Origin: Streptantibioticus parmotrematis
Lineage (GTDB): Bacteria; Actinomycetota; Actinomycetes; Streptomycetales; Streptomycetaceae
Length of the DNA: 64,000 bases
Assembly: GCF_019890615.1 (NCBI RefSeq)
Contig: NZ_JAINVZ010000003.1
Coordinates: forward strand, 248,001 to 312,000
Direction of reading: 5' to 3'
Positions within the stretch are counted from its first letter, which is position 1. Each line of letters begins with the position of its first letter. A program made the translations under genes and the position numbers. Shown piece by piece: positions 23,737-31,822 of the stretch. The notes below the pieces were generated by a model, which was not told the origin of the DNA, did no database searches, and saw nothing but the letters and a program-made list of their open reading frames with translations.

Positions 23737-25731
23737 TCAGCGCAGGCGCGCCGCCTGGCCGGCCGGGAGCGTGCCCGGGACCGAGCCGTTCAGGCCGGTG
23801 AGCGGGACGCCCGCCGGGGGCTTGGCGTGGCCGGTGCCCAGGGCGCGGCGCAGCTGGGAGACGCCGCCGACCAGCGGCAGGTTCGCGTGCGATCCCGACA
23901 GGTCGAGCTTGATGGTCGGGGTCGACGGCGGGGCGACGATCAGCCCGTTGTCGGTGCCCGCGACGATCAGGGCGAGCCGGTGCCCGGCCGGGACGACGTG
24001 GTCGCTGGCGGCCAGCTGGAGGGTGATGGTGTAGGGCTTGCCCGGGGTGAGCGACACGCCCTTGTCCAGCGAGGCGTAGTGCCCGAGGTCGGCCCAGCCG
24101 CGGCTGAACACGGTGTAGCCGACGTTCTCGGTGTCGGCCGCGGTGTCCAGGAAGCAGGCGCTGTCGCCCGGTGTGCTGTCACCCCAGCAGGAGCGGGTGG
24201 TCAGCGTGGTGATGCCCTCGCCGTCGTCCTCGTAGTTGCGGATGGTGGCCGGGCCGAGGTCCACCAGGACGGCCGACAGGTGGGCGCTGGTGGTGGAGGA
24301 GGTCGCGGTGAGCGTCACCGTCCCGCTGCCGGACAGCCGCAGGTCCTGCTTGAGCGGCCCGGTGGTGAAGGCGACCTTGTCCGAGGTGGCCTGGTCGACC
24401 TGCGCCGACCAGTCGTCCTCGCTCTGCTTGGGGTTGTCGGTGTAGGTCTCGGCGCTGCCGGAGGCGGGCGGCGTGGTGCTCAGCGCGCCCAGCCCGTTGG
24501 TCGTCCCCGGGTCGAGGCTGAGCGGGGTCGTCGTGGTGCCGGACGGGGGCCACACCGCGTCGGTGGTCCAGTGGTCGGGGGTGCGCTCGATGTCGGCCAT
24601 CGGCTGGTTCTGGATGCCGTTGTCGACGCCCATCAGGTAGTGGTCGAACCACTGGTGCAGGGTGTCGACCCAGGCGCTGCGGCGGTAGTCGAACGGGTCG
24701 ACGTGGCCGGTCTGCGACAGCCAGATCTTGCGCTGCACGCCGTGCGCCGCGAGCGCGTCCCACCACTGGCCGAAGTTCTTGGTGCGGACGTTGAGGTCTT
24801 CGAGGCCCTGTGCGACGAAGACGCTGGCCTTGACCTTGGCGGCGTCGGCCACGTAGTCGCGCTGCTGCCAGGCCGACGTCCAGTCGCCGTCGCGTGGCGC
24901 CCCGTCGCGCAACGCCTGTTCCTCGGCGGAGCACTTGGACTGCGCCGCGGAGCTCTCCACCTCGGAGGCGAGTTCGTCGGGGCCGCCGTCGTAGAGGGCG
25001 GCGCCCTGCGCGAAGTAGTAGTCGTACCAGGAGCTGATGCCGCTGATGTCGACGATGGTCTTCAGGCCGTCGACGCCGGTGGCCGCGACCCCGTTGGCGA
25101 TCGTGCCGTCCCAGCTCTTGCCGATCATGCCGACCGACCCGTTGGACCAACTCGCTTGCGCGGCGGTCGTTCCGGTTCTCGTCGTGTAGCCCTTGGCTCT
25201 GCCGTTGAGCCAGTCGATGACCGCCTTGGCGGAGGTGACGTCGGAGGGGCCGCCGACGTCGACGCAGCCGTCCGAACGGTTGGTTCCGGCCAGGTCGACC
25301 AGGACGACGGCGTAGCCGCGCGGGACGAAGTAGTTGTCGTAGTAGAGCGGGAACTGCACCGGGTTCCCGTTCTTGTCGTACGTCTTGAGCTGGTTCTCGT
25401 TGCCCCGGCCGCAGCACGAGTAGTACGGGCTGGCGTCCATGATGACCGGGACCTTCTGGCCCTTGGCCGCCGGTTCGCTGGGCCGGATGATGTCGGCGGC
25501 CACCCGGTCGGTCTTGCCGTCGTGGTCACCGTCGATGCCGGTGTCGACCCAGACGGACTGCCGGATGGCGTTGGAGTAGGAGTAGACGGGCTGCGTGCCC
25601 GTGTCCTTCGGTGCGGGGCGGCCGTGGGCCATGGCCGGAGCGGTGAAGACGGCCAGGAGGGCGGCTACGACGACCGCCACGACCGACAGGGAGTGTAGGG
25701 GGATGCGGGCTCTCCGCGCGTGTGACAGCAC
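23737..25731 (-). CDS. Secreted Xaa-Pro dipeptidyl-peptidase-like hydrolase (CocE/NonD, S15)
   Basis: A 664-residue exported alpha/beta hydrolase. A signal peptide is seen (RRARIPLHSLSVVAVVV, then a hydrophobic run to TAPAMAHG, cleavage after AMA). The S15 catalytic core has the nucleophile elbow GKSWDG, Asp in GLEDLNVRT and His in QTGHVDPFDYRR, followed by the PepX C-terminal jelly-roll (from about residue 400). It would cleave X-Pro dipeptides or small esters outside the cell. I chose GTG 25731; the frame remains open 74 codons upstream but that part is Arg/Pro-rich and precedes the signal peptide. It is divergent from the deacetylase. Confidence 0.9.
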   Translation of the reverse strand: MLSHARRARIPLHSLSVVAVVVAALLAVFTAPAMAHGRPAPKDTGTQPVYSYSNAIRQSVWVDTGIDGDHDGKTDRVAADIIRPSEPAAKGQKVPVIMDASPYYSCCGRGNENQLKTYDKNGNPVQFPLYYDNYFVPRGYAVVLVDLAGTNRSDGCVDVGGPSDVTSAKAVIDWLNGRAKGYTTRTGTTAAQASWSNGSVGMIGKSWDGTIANGVAATGVDGLKTIVDISGISSWYDYYFAQGAALYDGGPDELASEVESSAAQSKCSAEEQALRDGAPRDGDWTSAWQQRDYVADAAKVKASVFVAQGLEDLNVRTKNFGQWWDALAAHGVQRKIWLSQTGHVDPFDYRRSAWVDTLHQWFDHYLMGVDNGIQNQPMADIERTPDHWTTDAVWPPSGTTTTPLSLDPGTTNGLGALSTTPPASGSAETYTDNPKQSEDDWSAQVDQATSDKVAFTTGPLKQDLRLSGSGTVTLTATSSTTSAHLSAVLVDLGPATIRNYEDDGEGITTLTTRSCWGDSTPGDSACFLDTAADTENVGYTVFSRGWADLGHYASLDKGVSLTPGKPYTITLQLAASDHVVPAGHRLALIVAGTDNGLIVAPPSTPTIKLDLSGSHANLPLVGGVSQLRRALGTGHAKPPAGVPLTGLNGSVPGTLPAGQAARLR

Positions 25732-25963
25732 GGGCGGACGGTACCGCCTGACACTGCCATGACAGAAGCGTTCTTCCGGACAATGATCGCGACGGCGTGC
25801 CCCGGAAAGCGGACGAGGGCTCGCGTCGGATGGCGGGCGACCCGCCCGGGAGCGCGGACGGCGGTCCGACGACCGCAGGCGAGGCAGCCGTCCGCGCCGC
25901 GGACCCGGCCCACCCGGCTCGCCCGCAACACCCCAAATACCACTGATAATCACATTCGCCCTC

Positions 25964-25969
25964 TACGGT
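25964..25969 (+). promoter_or_regulatory. -10 element of a probable leaderless transcript
   Basis: TACGGT ends 6 nt before the GTG start of the deacetylase gene, which has no ribosome site. The same 6-nt spacing is seen at the leader peptide at 23549. No good -35 is visible. The rest of the 244-bp divergent gap is AT-richer near this end and shows no other feature. Confidence 0.45.
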
Positions 25970-25975
25970 GGCCCG

Positions 25976-26794
25976 GTGACGTCCATCGATCGCCGAAGTG
26001 TTCTGCGGGCCGCGGCAGGGACCGCCGCGGGTGGTGCGCTGGCCGCCGGTTGCGGTGACGGCCACACCGTGCGGGCCGCCGCGCACCCGACCTCCCCGAC
26101 CGACCCGACGGCCTCACCCGCGTCGCGCACCCCCGCGGGCTCCCGCACGGGACCCGGCGCGCTGCCCGCGCTCCCGCCGGACCTGCCGGACCAGATCGCC
26201 CACGGGCCGTCCGGACACCCGATGGTGGCGCTGACCTTCCACGGGCAGGGCGACCCGAAGGAGGCCGAGGCGCTGCTCTCCGAGGCGGAGCGGGCGGGCG
26301 CCGGGCTGACCGTGCTCGCCGTGGGCAGCTGGCTGGAGGCGTATCCGGCGATGGCCCGGCGCGTCCTGGACGGCGGTCACGAGCTGGGCAACCACACCGA
26401 GAACCACCGCGACATCAACGCCATGCCGGCCTCGCAGGCGGCCGCGGAGATCGGTCAGTGCGCGGACCGGCTGCGGCGGCTGACCGGCGGCGTGGGCCGC
26501 TGGTTCCGGCCTTCGCAGGCCCAGTACGCGTCGCCGTCGGTGCTGCGGCTGGCCCACCGGGCGGGCTACCCGCACGTGTTGTCGTACGACCTGGACTCGC
26601 TCGACTACACCGACCCCGGGGCGGACGCCGTGCGCGAGACCGTGCTCGGCCACGTGCACGGCGGTTCCGTCGTCAGTCTGCACTTCGGCCACCCCGGCAC
26701 GGTCACCGCGATGCCCGCGATCCTCGACGGGCTGCGGCAACGGGGACTGCGCGCGGTGACCGTCTCGCACCTGCTGGCCGGCAAGGGCGATTGA
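25976..26794 (+). CDS. Polysaccharide deacetylase-fold Tat lipoprotein
   Basis: A 272-residue NodB-fold protein. The N-terminus has a twin-arginine signal (DRRSVLRAAAG) and a lipobox LAAGC with C26, so it is likely Tat-exported and lipid-anchored outside the membrane. A Pro/Ser/Thr linker (about 36-70) follows. Motif 2 H140-x3-H144 (GNHTENH) and the RPSQAQY segment of motif 3 are kept, but motif 1, normally TFDDGP, reads TFHGQGD (87-93). The metal-binding and base aspartates are thus missing or displaced to D93. The protein may be inactive, use an altered centre, or bind glycans only. It seems to be translated from a leaderless mRNA. Confidence 0.88.
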   Translation: MTSIDRRSVLRAAAGTAAGGALAAGCGDGHTVRAAAHPTSPTDPTASPASRTPAGSRTGPGALPALPPDLPDQIAHGPSGHPMVALTFHGQGDPKEAEALLSEAERAGAGLTVLAVGSWLEAYPAMARRVLDGGHELGNHTENHRDINAMPASQAAAEIGQCADRLRRLTGGVGRWFRPSQAQYASPSVLRLAHRAGYPHVLSYDLDSLDYTDPGADAVRETVLGHVHGGSVVSLHFGHPGTVTAMPAILDGLRQRGLRAVTVSHLLAGKGD

Positions 26795-26841
26795 CGTCAC
26801 GTCAGTCCGATGGCCGCCGGGAAGCGGTCCCCCCGAACAGC

Positions 26842-26884
26842 GGCGAGGCCGCGCGGCGCCCGAAGGCGACCGCGCGGCCTCGCC
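26842..26884. terminator. Bidirectional hairpin terminator
   Basis: A 15-bp perfect stem (26842-26856 with 26870-26884) has an inner CGCC/GGCG extension, so the hairpin is nearly continuous. It separates the convergent deacetylase and His-rich peptide genes. Confidence 0.85.
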
Positions 26885-26905
26885 CGGCCCTGCGCCGACG
26901 GATCG

Positions 26906-27157
26906 TCAGCGCACGTGGTGCCAGAAGCCGATGTGGTGGGTGTGGTGGTGACGGTGGTGGTGGAAGCGGTGCGGGTAGCCGTGGTGCAGGCGGCCGTGGC
27001 CCCAGTCGCTGCGGCCGTGACCCCAGTCGCCACGACCGTGGAAGGGCGCGTGGTGGTCGGTCGCGGCCTGGGCACCGCCGGCCGCGAGGACGACGGCGGC
27101 GGCGCCACCGGCCAGCACGCCCAGGGCGCGGCTCAGTGACGAGGTGAGGGACTTCAT
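26906..27157 (-). CDS. Small secreted histidine-rich protein
   Basis: An 83-residue precursor. ATG 27157 is chosen because GGAGG lies about 9 nt upstream; a start 21 bp earlier has none. A Sec signal peptide (MKSLTSSLSRALGVLAGG, then AAAVVLAAGGAQA) would be cleaved at AQA-ATD. The mature part has about 50 residues, of which 18 are His, in GDWGHGR/SDWGHGR repeats followed by HHH and HH clusters and a C-terminal WHHVR. No Cys is present. Such composition suggests reversible binding of Zn, Ni, Cu or heme at the cell surface. No metal transporter or Zur/Nur-like gene is adjacent. Function unproven. Confidence 0.75.
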   Translation of the reverse strand: MKSLTSSLSRALGVLAGGAAAVVLAAGGAQAATDHHAPFHGRGDWGHGRSDWGHGRLHHGYPHRFHHHRHHHTHHIGFWHHVR

Positions 27158-27362
27158 TGCTGATGCCTCCAAGGTCATTCGATGGGGACTTGGGTTCTGC
27201 CCAACGAACCAGGCAGCATCAGGTATTTGACCAAGGCGGGATCTTTACCGACAACAGCGACACACCACTTTTTCATGACGCAACCCATACAGACCTCACT
27301 CCTGGGCGGGAAATCCCGCACTGCTGTCCCGACTCCAGGACACTCGCGACGTCGATGATCGG

Positions 27363-27403
27363 ACTAATGCGCTTGAGCGGTAAAACTACTAAAGCGCATT
27401 AGT
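27363..27403. promoter_or_regulatory. Long inverted repeat upstream of the binding-protein gene
   Basis: Within the AT-richer gap 27158-27510, ACTAATGCGCTT (27363-27374) pairs perfectly with AAGCGCATTAGT (27392-27403) over a 17-nt centre. The centre contains GTAAA-N3-ACTAA (27380-27392), resembling ROK/XylR-type operator halves. It lies about 110 nt before the substrate-binding-protein start and most likely is an operator for a sugar regulator. I see nothing else in this gap. Confidence 0.5.
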
Positions 27404-27510
27404 TGTCCGCGATCCATTGACGCCCCATGGGCCCGGGGTGCATTTTCTTGACCGTCCGCCGACGCGCGTCGGCCGCTCGTCCGCCGACCCGAACCGAGGA
27501 GCCCGCGGTC

Positions 27511-28863
27511 ATGCGCCTTCCCCTGCCCCTGTGCCACGAGAACCCCCGTGGGCCAAGTGGAACGTTCCGCCGAACGACCCGTGGAAAAGCCGTCGCCGTC
27601 GTACCGCTGCTCGCCACCGCACTCGTGCTGACCGGGTGCGGATCGGGCGGGAACGGCTCCGGTTCGAGCGCGAACGGAAAGCCCGAAGGCACCATCACGT
27701 TCCAGACCTGGAATCTGCGCACGAACTACAAGGACTACTTCGACGGGCTGATCGCCGACTTCGAGAAGCAGTACCCGGACGTCCACGTCAAGTGGGTCGA
27801 CCAGCCCGCCGACAACTACGCGGAGAAGCTCAGCGCCGACGCCGCCGCCGGAACGCTTCCGGACGTCGTCAACGTCTCCCCCGACCTGTCCTACCCGCTG
27901 GCCAAGGCCGGCCTGCTGCTCAACCTGGACAAGGAGCCGGCCGCCGCGAAGTACAAGGCCGAGTACACGCCGCAGGCGTGGCAGGGCGACCAACTGCCCG
28001 GGCTGGGCGGCAGTTACTCCTTCCCCTGGTACCTCAACACCGGTCCGCTCTTCTACAACAAGGCGCTCTTCCGGCAGGCGGGGCTGAACCCGGACGACCC
28101 GCCGAAGACCTACGACCAGTTGTTCGCCGACGCCGACGCGATGGCGAGGCACTCGCACGGCACGATCGCCGCCTTCGCCCAGTCACCGTCCATCGAGGAC
28201 TTCGGGCGCTACGGCGTGCAGTTGATGAACTCCGACGAGACGGCGTTCACCTACAACAGCGCCAAGGGCGTCCAACTCCTCACCGCCTACAAGACGTTGT
28301 ACGACGAGGGCGGCCTCGGCTCGCAGGCGCTGTCCACCACACCGGACGCGGCGGGGCAGGCGTTCCTCCAGCAGAAGGTCGCGATGAACCCGGGCAGCGC
28401 CCACGACCTGGACAACTTCAAGGTCAACGCGCCCGACCTGTACAAGAACATCGGCATCACCGACGCGCCCGACAACACCGGGCACCCGAACATGTACCTG
28501 ATGGGCCTCGCCGTCAACAACACCAGCGAGCACAAGGCCGCCGCCATCGCCTTCGCCCACTTCGTCACCGACAAGCCGAACCAGGAGTCGTTCGCCCACA
28601 AGGTGGCGATCTTCCCCTCGACCGTGGGATCGCTCGACGAGCCGTACTGGACCAAGGACGACGGCACCAGCGAGGGCGCGGTGCGGGTCGCCTCCGCCGA
28701 AGCGCTCAAGGGCGCGGTCAACTACACGCCGGTGGTGATGACCGACCAGATGAAGATCGTGCTCCAGAACGAGGTGGCGAAGGCGCTCCAGGGCAAGGAG
28801 AGCCCGAAGCAGGCGCTCGACAACGCCGTCGCCCAGAGCGACCGGTTGCTGCGCCAGAGCTGA
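27511..28863 (+). CDS. Extracellular solute-binding lipoprotein of an ABC sugar importer
   Basis: A 450-residue family-1 solute-binding protein. The N-terminus is basic (FRRTTRGK), then a hydrophobic stretch ending in the lipobox LVLTGC, so it is anchored outside the membrane. The mature protein starts with a Gly/Ser linker and shows typical features: TITFQTWNLRTNYKDYFDGL, then DVVNVSPDLSYPLAKAG, and the hinge segment NTGPLFYNKALFRQAGL. This family binds oligosaccharides. ATG 27511 follows GAGGAG by 9 nt. Unusually, no permease or ATPase genes follow; the next gene is a CoA hydrolase. It must borrow a transporter encoded elsewhere. Confidence 0.92.
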   Translation: MRLPLPLCHENPRGPSGTFRRTTRGKAVAVVPLLATALVLTGCGSGGNGSGSSANGKPEGTITFQTWNLRTNYKDYFDGLIADFEKQYPDVHVKWVDQPADNYAEKLSADAAAGTLPDVVNVSPDLSYPLAKAGLLLNLDKEPAAAKYKAEYTPQAWQGDQLPGLGGSYSFPWYLNTGPLFYNKALFRQAGLNPDDPPKTYDQLFADADAMARHSHGTIAAFAQSPSIEDFGRYGVQLMNSDETAFTYNSAKGVQLLTAYKTLYDEGGLGSQALSTTPDAAGQAFLQQKVAMNPGSAHDLDNFKVNAPDLYKNIGITDAPDNTGHPNMYLMGLAVNNTSEHKAAAIAFAHFVTDKPNQESFAHKVAIFPSTVGSLDEPYWTKDDGTSEGAVRVASAEALKGAVNYTPVVMTDQMKIVLQNEVAKALQGKESPKQALDNAVAQSDRLLRQS

Positions 28864-28999
28864 CGCCCATGGCCCCGGCGGGCCCGCCGAACGGGAGGTC
28901 CGGCCCGGCGCCTAGGCTGGCGGCAGGAGTCCGGTTCCGCGGCGCTCCGGCCCACCGGCGCCGGACCCGCGTCGTCCAGGCAGGACAGTCAGGAGCAGC

Positions 29000-30040
29000 A
29001 TGAGCGTCCCCGTGAAGACGTCCGTACACGACGGCGTCGCGACCGTCCTGCTGGACCGCCCCGCCGCCCTCAACGCGCTCGACCTGCGGATGGTCCAGCG
29101 GATGCGGGCCGCGCTGGAGGCCTGGCGGGACGACGAGTCGGTGCGGGCCGTGGTGGTGCGCAGCACCTCCCCGAAGGCGTTCTGCTCCGGCGGCGACATC
29201 AGAGCCGTGCGGGAGGCCGCGGTGCGCGGCGACGCCGACGCGGTCCGCGGCTACTTCGCCGCCGAGTACGGGCTGGACGCCGCGGTCGCCGGATACCCCA
29301 AGCCGTACGTGGCGCTGATCGACGGCTACGCGCTCGGCGGCGGCCTGGGCATCTCGGTGCACGGCTCGGTGCGCGTGGTGACCGAACGCGCCGGGCTGGC
29401 GATGCCGGAGACGGCGATCGGCTTCTTTCCCGACATCGGCGCGGGGTACTTCCTGCCCCGGCTGCGCGGCGCGGTCGGCACGTACCTCGGTCTGACCGGG
29501 GCACGGGTCTCGGGCGCCGCCGCCGTCGAGTGCGGGCTGGCCACGCACTACGTGGATTCGGGTGAACTCCCGGCGCTGGAACGTGAGTTGAACGCGTCCG
29601 GCGGTCACGACCCGGACGCGGTCCTCACCCGGTACAGCACGACGCCGCCGCCCTCGGAGCTGCACGGCCGCTACGAGGCGATCGAGCGCTGCTTCGGCGT
29701 GGAGACGCTGGAGGAGGTCTTCGAGCGCCTCGACGCCGAGAGCCGCGGCGACGAGGAGGGCGACTGGGCCCGGGAGACGCTGGCCGCGCTGCGTCGGGGA
29801 GCGCCCTCCAGCCTCGTGCTCACTTTCGAGCTGCTGCGGCGGGGCGCGCGGTCGTCCCTCGCGGAGTGTCTGGACCGGGATCTGCGGCTGGCGCTGCGGG
29901 TCGCCCCGACCCACGACTTCACCGAGGGCGTGCGGGCCGCGCTCGTGGACAAGGACCGCGAGCCCCGGTGGTCACCGGAGACGTTCGGCGAGCTGACGCG
30001 GGAGCGGCGGGACCACCTGGTCGGGTTGCTCGACGGATGA
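29000..30040 (+). CDS. 3-hydroxyisobutyryl-CoA hydrolase-like crotonase
   Basis: A 346-residue crotonase-superfamily protein. Length and C-terminus fit 3-hydroxyisobutyryl-CoA hydrolase (valine catabolism) rather than simple enoyl-CoA hydratase: SPKAFCSGGDIRAVREAA, LGGGLGISVHGSVRVVTE, MPETAIGFFPDIGAGYFLPR and the late DFTEGVRAALVDKDREPRW. The conserved Glu of MPET is the expected catalytic residue. It acts in the cytosol on valine-derived CoA esters. ATG 29000 follows AGGAGCAGC, a moderate ribosome site. A 136-bp gap separates it from the binding protein, so it is likely a separate transcript. Its end is 30 bp from the convergent protease gene. Confidence 0.9.
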   Translation: MSVPVKTSVHDGVATVLLDRPAALNALDLRMVQRMRAALEAWRDDESVRAVVVRSTSPKAFCSGGDIRAVREAAVRGDADAVRGYFAAEYGLDAAVAGYPKPYVALIDGYALGGGLGISVHGSVRVVTERAGLAMPETAIGFFPDIGAGYFLPRLRGAVGTYLGLTGARVSGAAAVECGLATHYVDSGELPALERELNASGGHDPDAVLTRYSTTPPPSELHGRYEAIERCFGVETLEEVFERLDAESRGDEEGDWARETLAALRRGAPSSLVLTFELLRRGARSSLAECLDRDLRLALRVAPTHDFTEGVRAALVDKDREPRWSPETFGELTRERRDHLVGLLDG

Positions 30041-30070
30041 CGCGGCGCGAGACCGACTGACCGCCGTCGC

Positions 30071-30952
30071 CTACCGCTTCTTCCCGCCGCCGTCCAGCGC
30101 CACCGCCCGTTCGTACAACTTCCGTACGTCCGCGCCGAAGTACGGGCTGTACGACACGTCCGCCGTGTCGCCGCCCTCCTGGAAGCCGCCGATGACGCCG
30201 ATCACCGTGCCGGTGCCCGCCGCCGGGTCGTAGCCGGTGAGCCACGGGCTTCCGCTGGTCCCGCCGGGGAACCCCACGCAGTTGACGCGCAGTTGGCGGG
30301 CGCTCTGCCGGATGGTGGTGTTGACGCAGGAGATCGGCTCCTGGCCGCTGGACGGGTAGCCGGTGAGCCGTACCGGGCGGCCGAACGGTGTGTTCACGCC
30401 CAGGTTGTCGGCGCCGAGGACGTCCTCGACGTGCCTGCCGTGCAGCGGACGCAGGATGACGAAGCCGACGTCCAGGTCGGGGTCGGAGGTCTTCGTCCAG
30501 CGCGGGTCGACGACCAGGGCGCTCACCCGCCAGGTGCCGTTGGGCGCGGCGCCGTCGCGGTAGCTGGGGACGAAGACGATGTCCTTGCGGTAGCCGCTGC
30601 CCTGGCCTCCGTGGATGCAGTGCGCCGCGGTGAGCACGAGGTCCTTGCCGGGGCTGTGCACGACGCTGGCGCTGCAGAAGTGGTCACCGCTCGCGTCGTG
30701 GTCGAACAGCGCGCCGATCCGGGCGTTGCCCACCCTGGGCACCGGTGTGTACGACATGCCGTGCGGGGTGTGGATGTCGGCGGTCGCGCGGCGCAGGCGC
30801 TGCGCCGACCAGGTGCCGAAGGCGTCGCTGGTGTCCGCCGGGCCTCCGAGGGCGCAGGAGGACAGCAGCGCGGCCCCGGCCAGCAGCGCGCCCGCCGCGA
30901 CCACCCGGAGCCGCCGGGCCCTCGGACCGGTCCCGGTAGCGTGCACGCCCAT
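30071..30952 (-). CDS. V8/trypsin-like serine protease lipoprotein
   Basis: A 293-residue exported S1-fold protease. Signal with basic RARRLR, a hydrophobic core and the lipobox LLSSC (C33) predict lipid anchoring. The catalytic triad is complete: H111 (TAAHC), D161 (PDLDVGFV) and S233 in GGTSGSPW, the form found in V8-like glutamyl endopeptidases. Cysteines near the His (HFCSASV and TAAHC) and in ISCVN/RVNCVG can form disulfides. It would cleave proteins at the cell surface. It is convergent with the CoA hydrolase and divergent from the two-component system (177-bp gap). No inhibitor or propeptide gene is adjacent. Confidence 0.9.
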   Translation of the reverse strand: MGVHATGTGPRARRLRVVAAGALLAGAALLSSCALGGPADTSDAFGTWSAQRLRRATADIHTPHGMSYTPVPRVGNARIGALFDHDASGDHFCSASVVHSPGKDLVLTAAHCIHGGQGSGYRKDIVFVPSYRDGAAPNGTWRVSALVVDPRWTKTSDPDLDVGFVILRPLHGRHVEDVLGADNLGVNTPFGRPVRLTGYPSSGQEPISCVNTTIRQSARQLRVNCVGFPGGTSGSPWLTGYDPAAGTGTVIGVIGGFQEGGDTADVSYSPYFGADVRKLYERAVALDGGGKKR

Positions 30953-31129
30953 GCGCCCGATACTGGGCGCGCTCGTCGCCGTCCGCTACCGCAGTGGTCC
31001 GGACGGGGCCGGTACCGCGTTCGCAGGAAAGCCCGGTACGGTGCGGCCTCTGCGCCCGGTCCCCCGCGGCCGGCGCGCCCGCACCGCGACGCGTGTACGA
31101 CGGCACGCGCAGGCAGGAGAGGCGTTCCC

Positions 31130-31822
31130 ATGACCGAACGATCGGGCCGGGTCCTCGTCGTCGACGACGACGCCGCGATCCTGCGCTCCCTGGGGCGGGG
31201 GCTGCGGCTCGCCGGGTACGCGGTCGGCCTGGCCCAGGACGGCGCGAGCGCGCTGCGGGAGCTGGCGGACCAGCCCGTCGACGTCGTGGTGCTGGATGTG
31301 TCCATGCCGGGCATCAGCGGCATCGAGGTCTGCGAGCGGCTGCGGGCGACCGGGAACGACGTGCCGGTGCTGATGCTCTCGGCGCTGGACGAGGTGGCCG
31401 ACCGGGTGGCGGGATTGCAGGCGGGGGCGGACGACTACCTGGTCAAGCCGTTCGCGTTGCAGGAGCTCGAACTGCGGCTCCAGGCGCTGCTGCGGCGCAG
31501 GCCCGCGAGCCCCGGCGACACGGTGCGCGCCGGTGAGCTGGTGCTCGACCCGGGCTCACGAGAGGTGATCTACGCGGGCGCGCCGGTGCGACTGACCCGC
31601 CGGGAGTTCGAGCTCCTGGAGGTGCTGGCGCGCAACGCGGGCATGGTGCTCAGCCGCGACCAGCTGCTGGACCGGGTGTGGGGGTACGACTTCGAGGTGC
31701 GCACCGACGCCGTGGACACGTTCGTGAGCTACCTGCGGCGCAAGCTGGAGGCGGACGGGCGGCCGCGGCTGATACAGACCGTGCGCGGGGTCGGTTTCGT
31801 GCTGCGCGAGGAGGCGCGGTGA
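31130..31822 (+). CDS. OmpR-family response regulator
   Basis: A 230-residue regulator. The receiver domain (about 5-118) has the acidic cluster VVDDD, phospho-acceptor D56 (VLDVSMP), a conserved Ser in LMLSALDE and Lys in YLVKPF. The C-terminal winged helix (about 130-228) has LTRREFELLEVLARNAG and VDTFVSYLRRKLE, the OmpR/PhoB type, close to MprA/CseB-like actinobacterial regulators. ATG 31130 follows AGGAGAGG. Its stop overlaps the kinase start (GTGA), so the two are translationally coupled. A direct repeat with 11-bp period just upstream of gene 33482 is its best candidate binding site. Confidence 0.95.
   Translation: MTERSGRVLVVDDDAAILRSLGRGLRLAGYAVGLAQDGASALRELADQPVDVVVLDVSMPGISGIEVCERLRATGNDVPVLMLSALDEVADRVAGLQAGADDYLVKPFALQELELRLQALLRRRPASPGDTVRAGELVLDPGSREVIYAGAPVRLTRREFELLEVLARNAGMVLSRDQLLDRVWGYDFEVRTDAVDTFVSYLRRKLEADGRPRLIQTVRGVGFVLREEAR

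Noticed and set aside
23137-25698. An 853-codon forward frame over the oxygenase 5' end and the S15-like gene
   Set aside because: It crosses the intergenic gap and the leader peptide and consists of shadow Gly/Val/Arg sequence.
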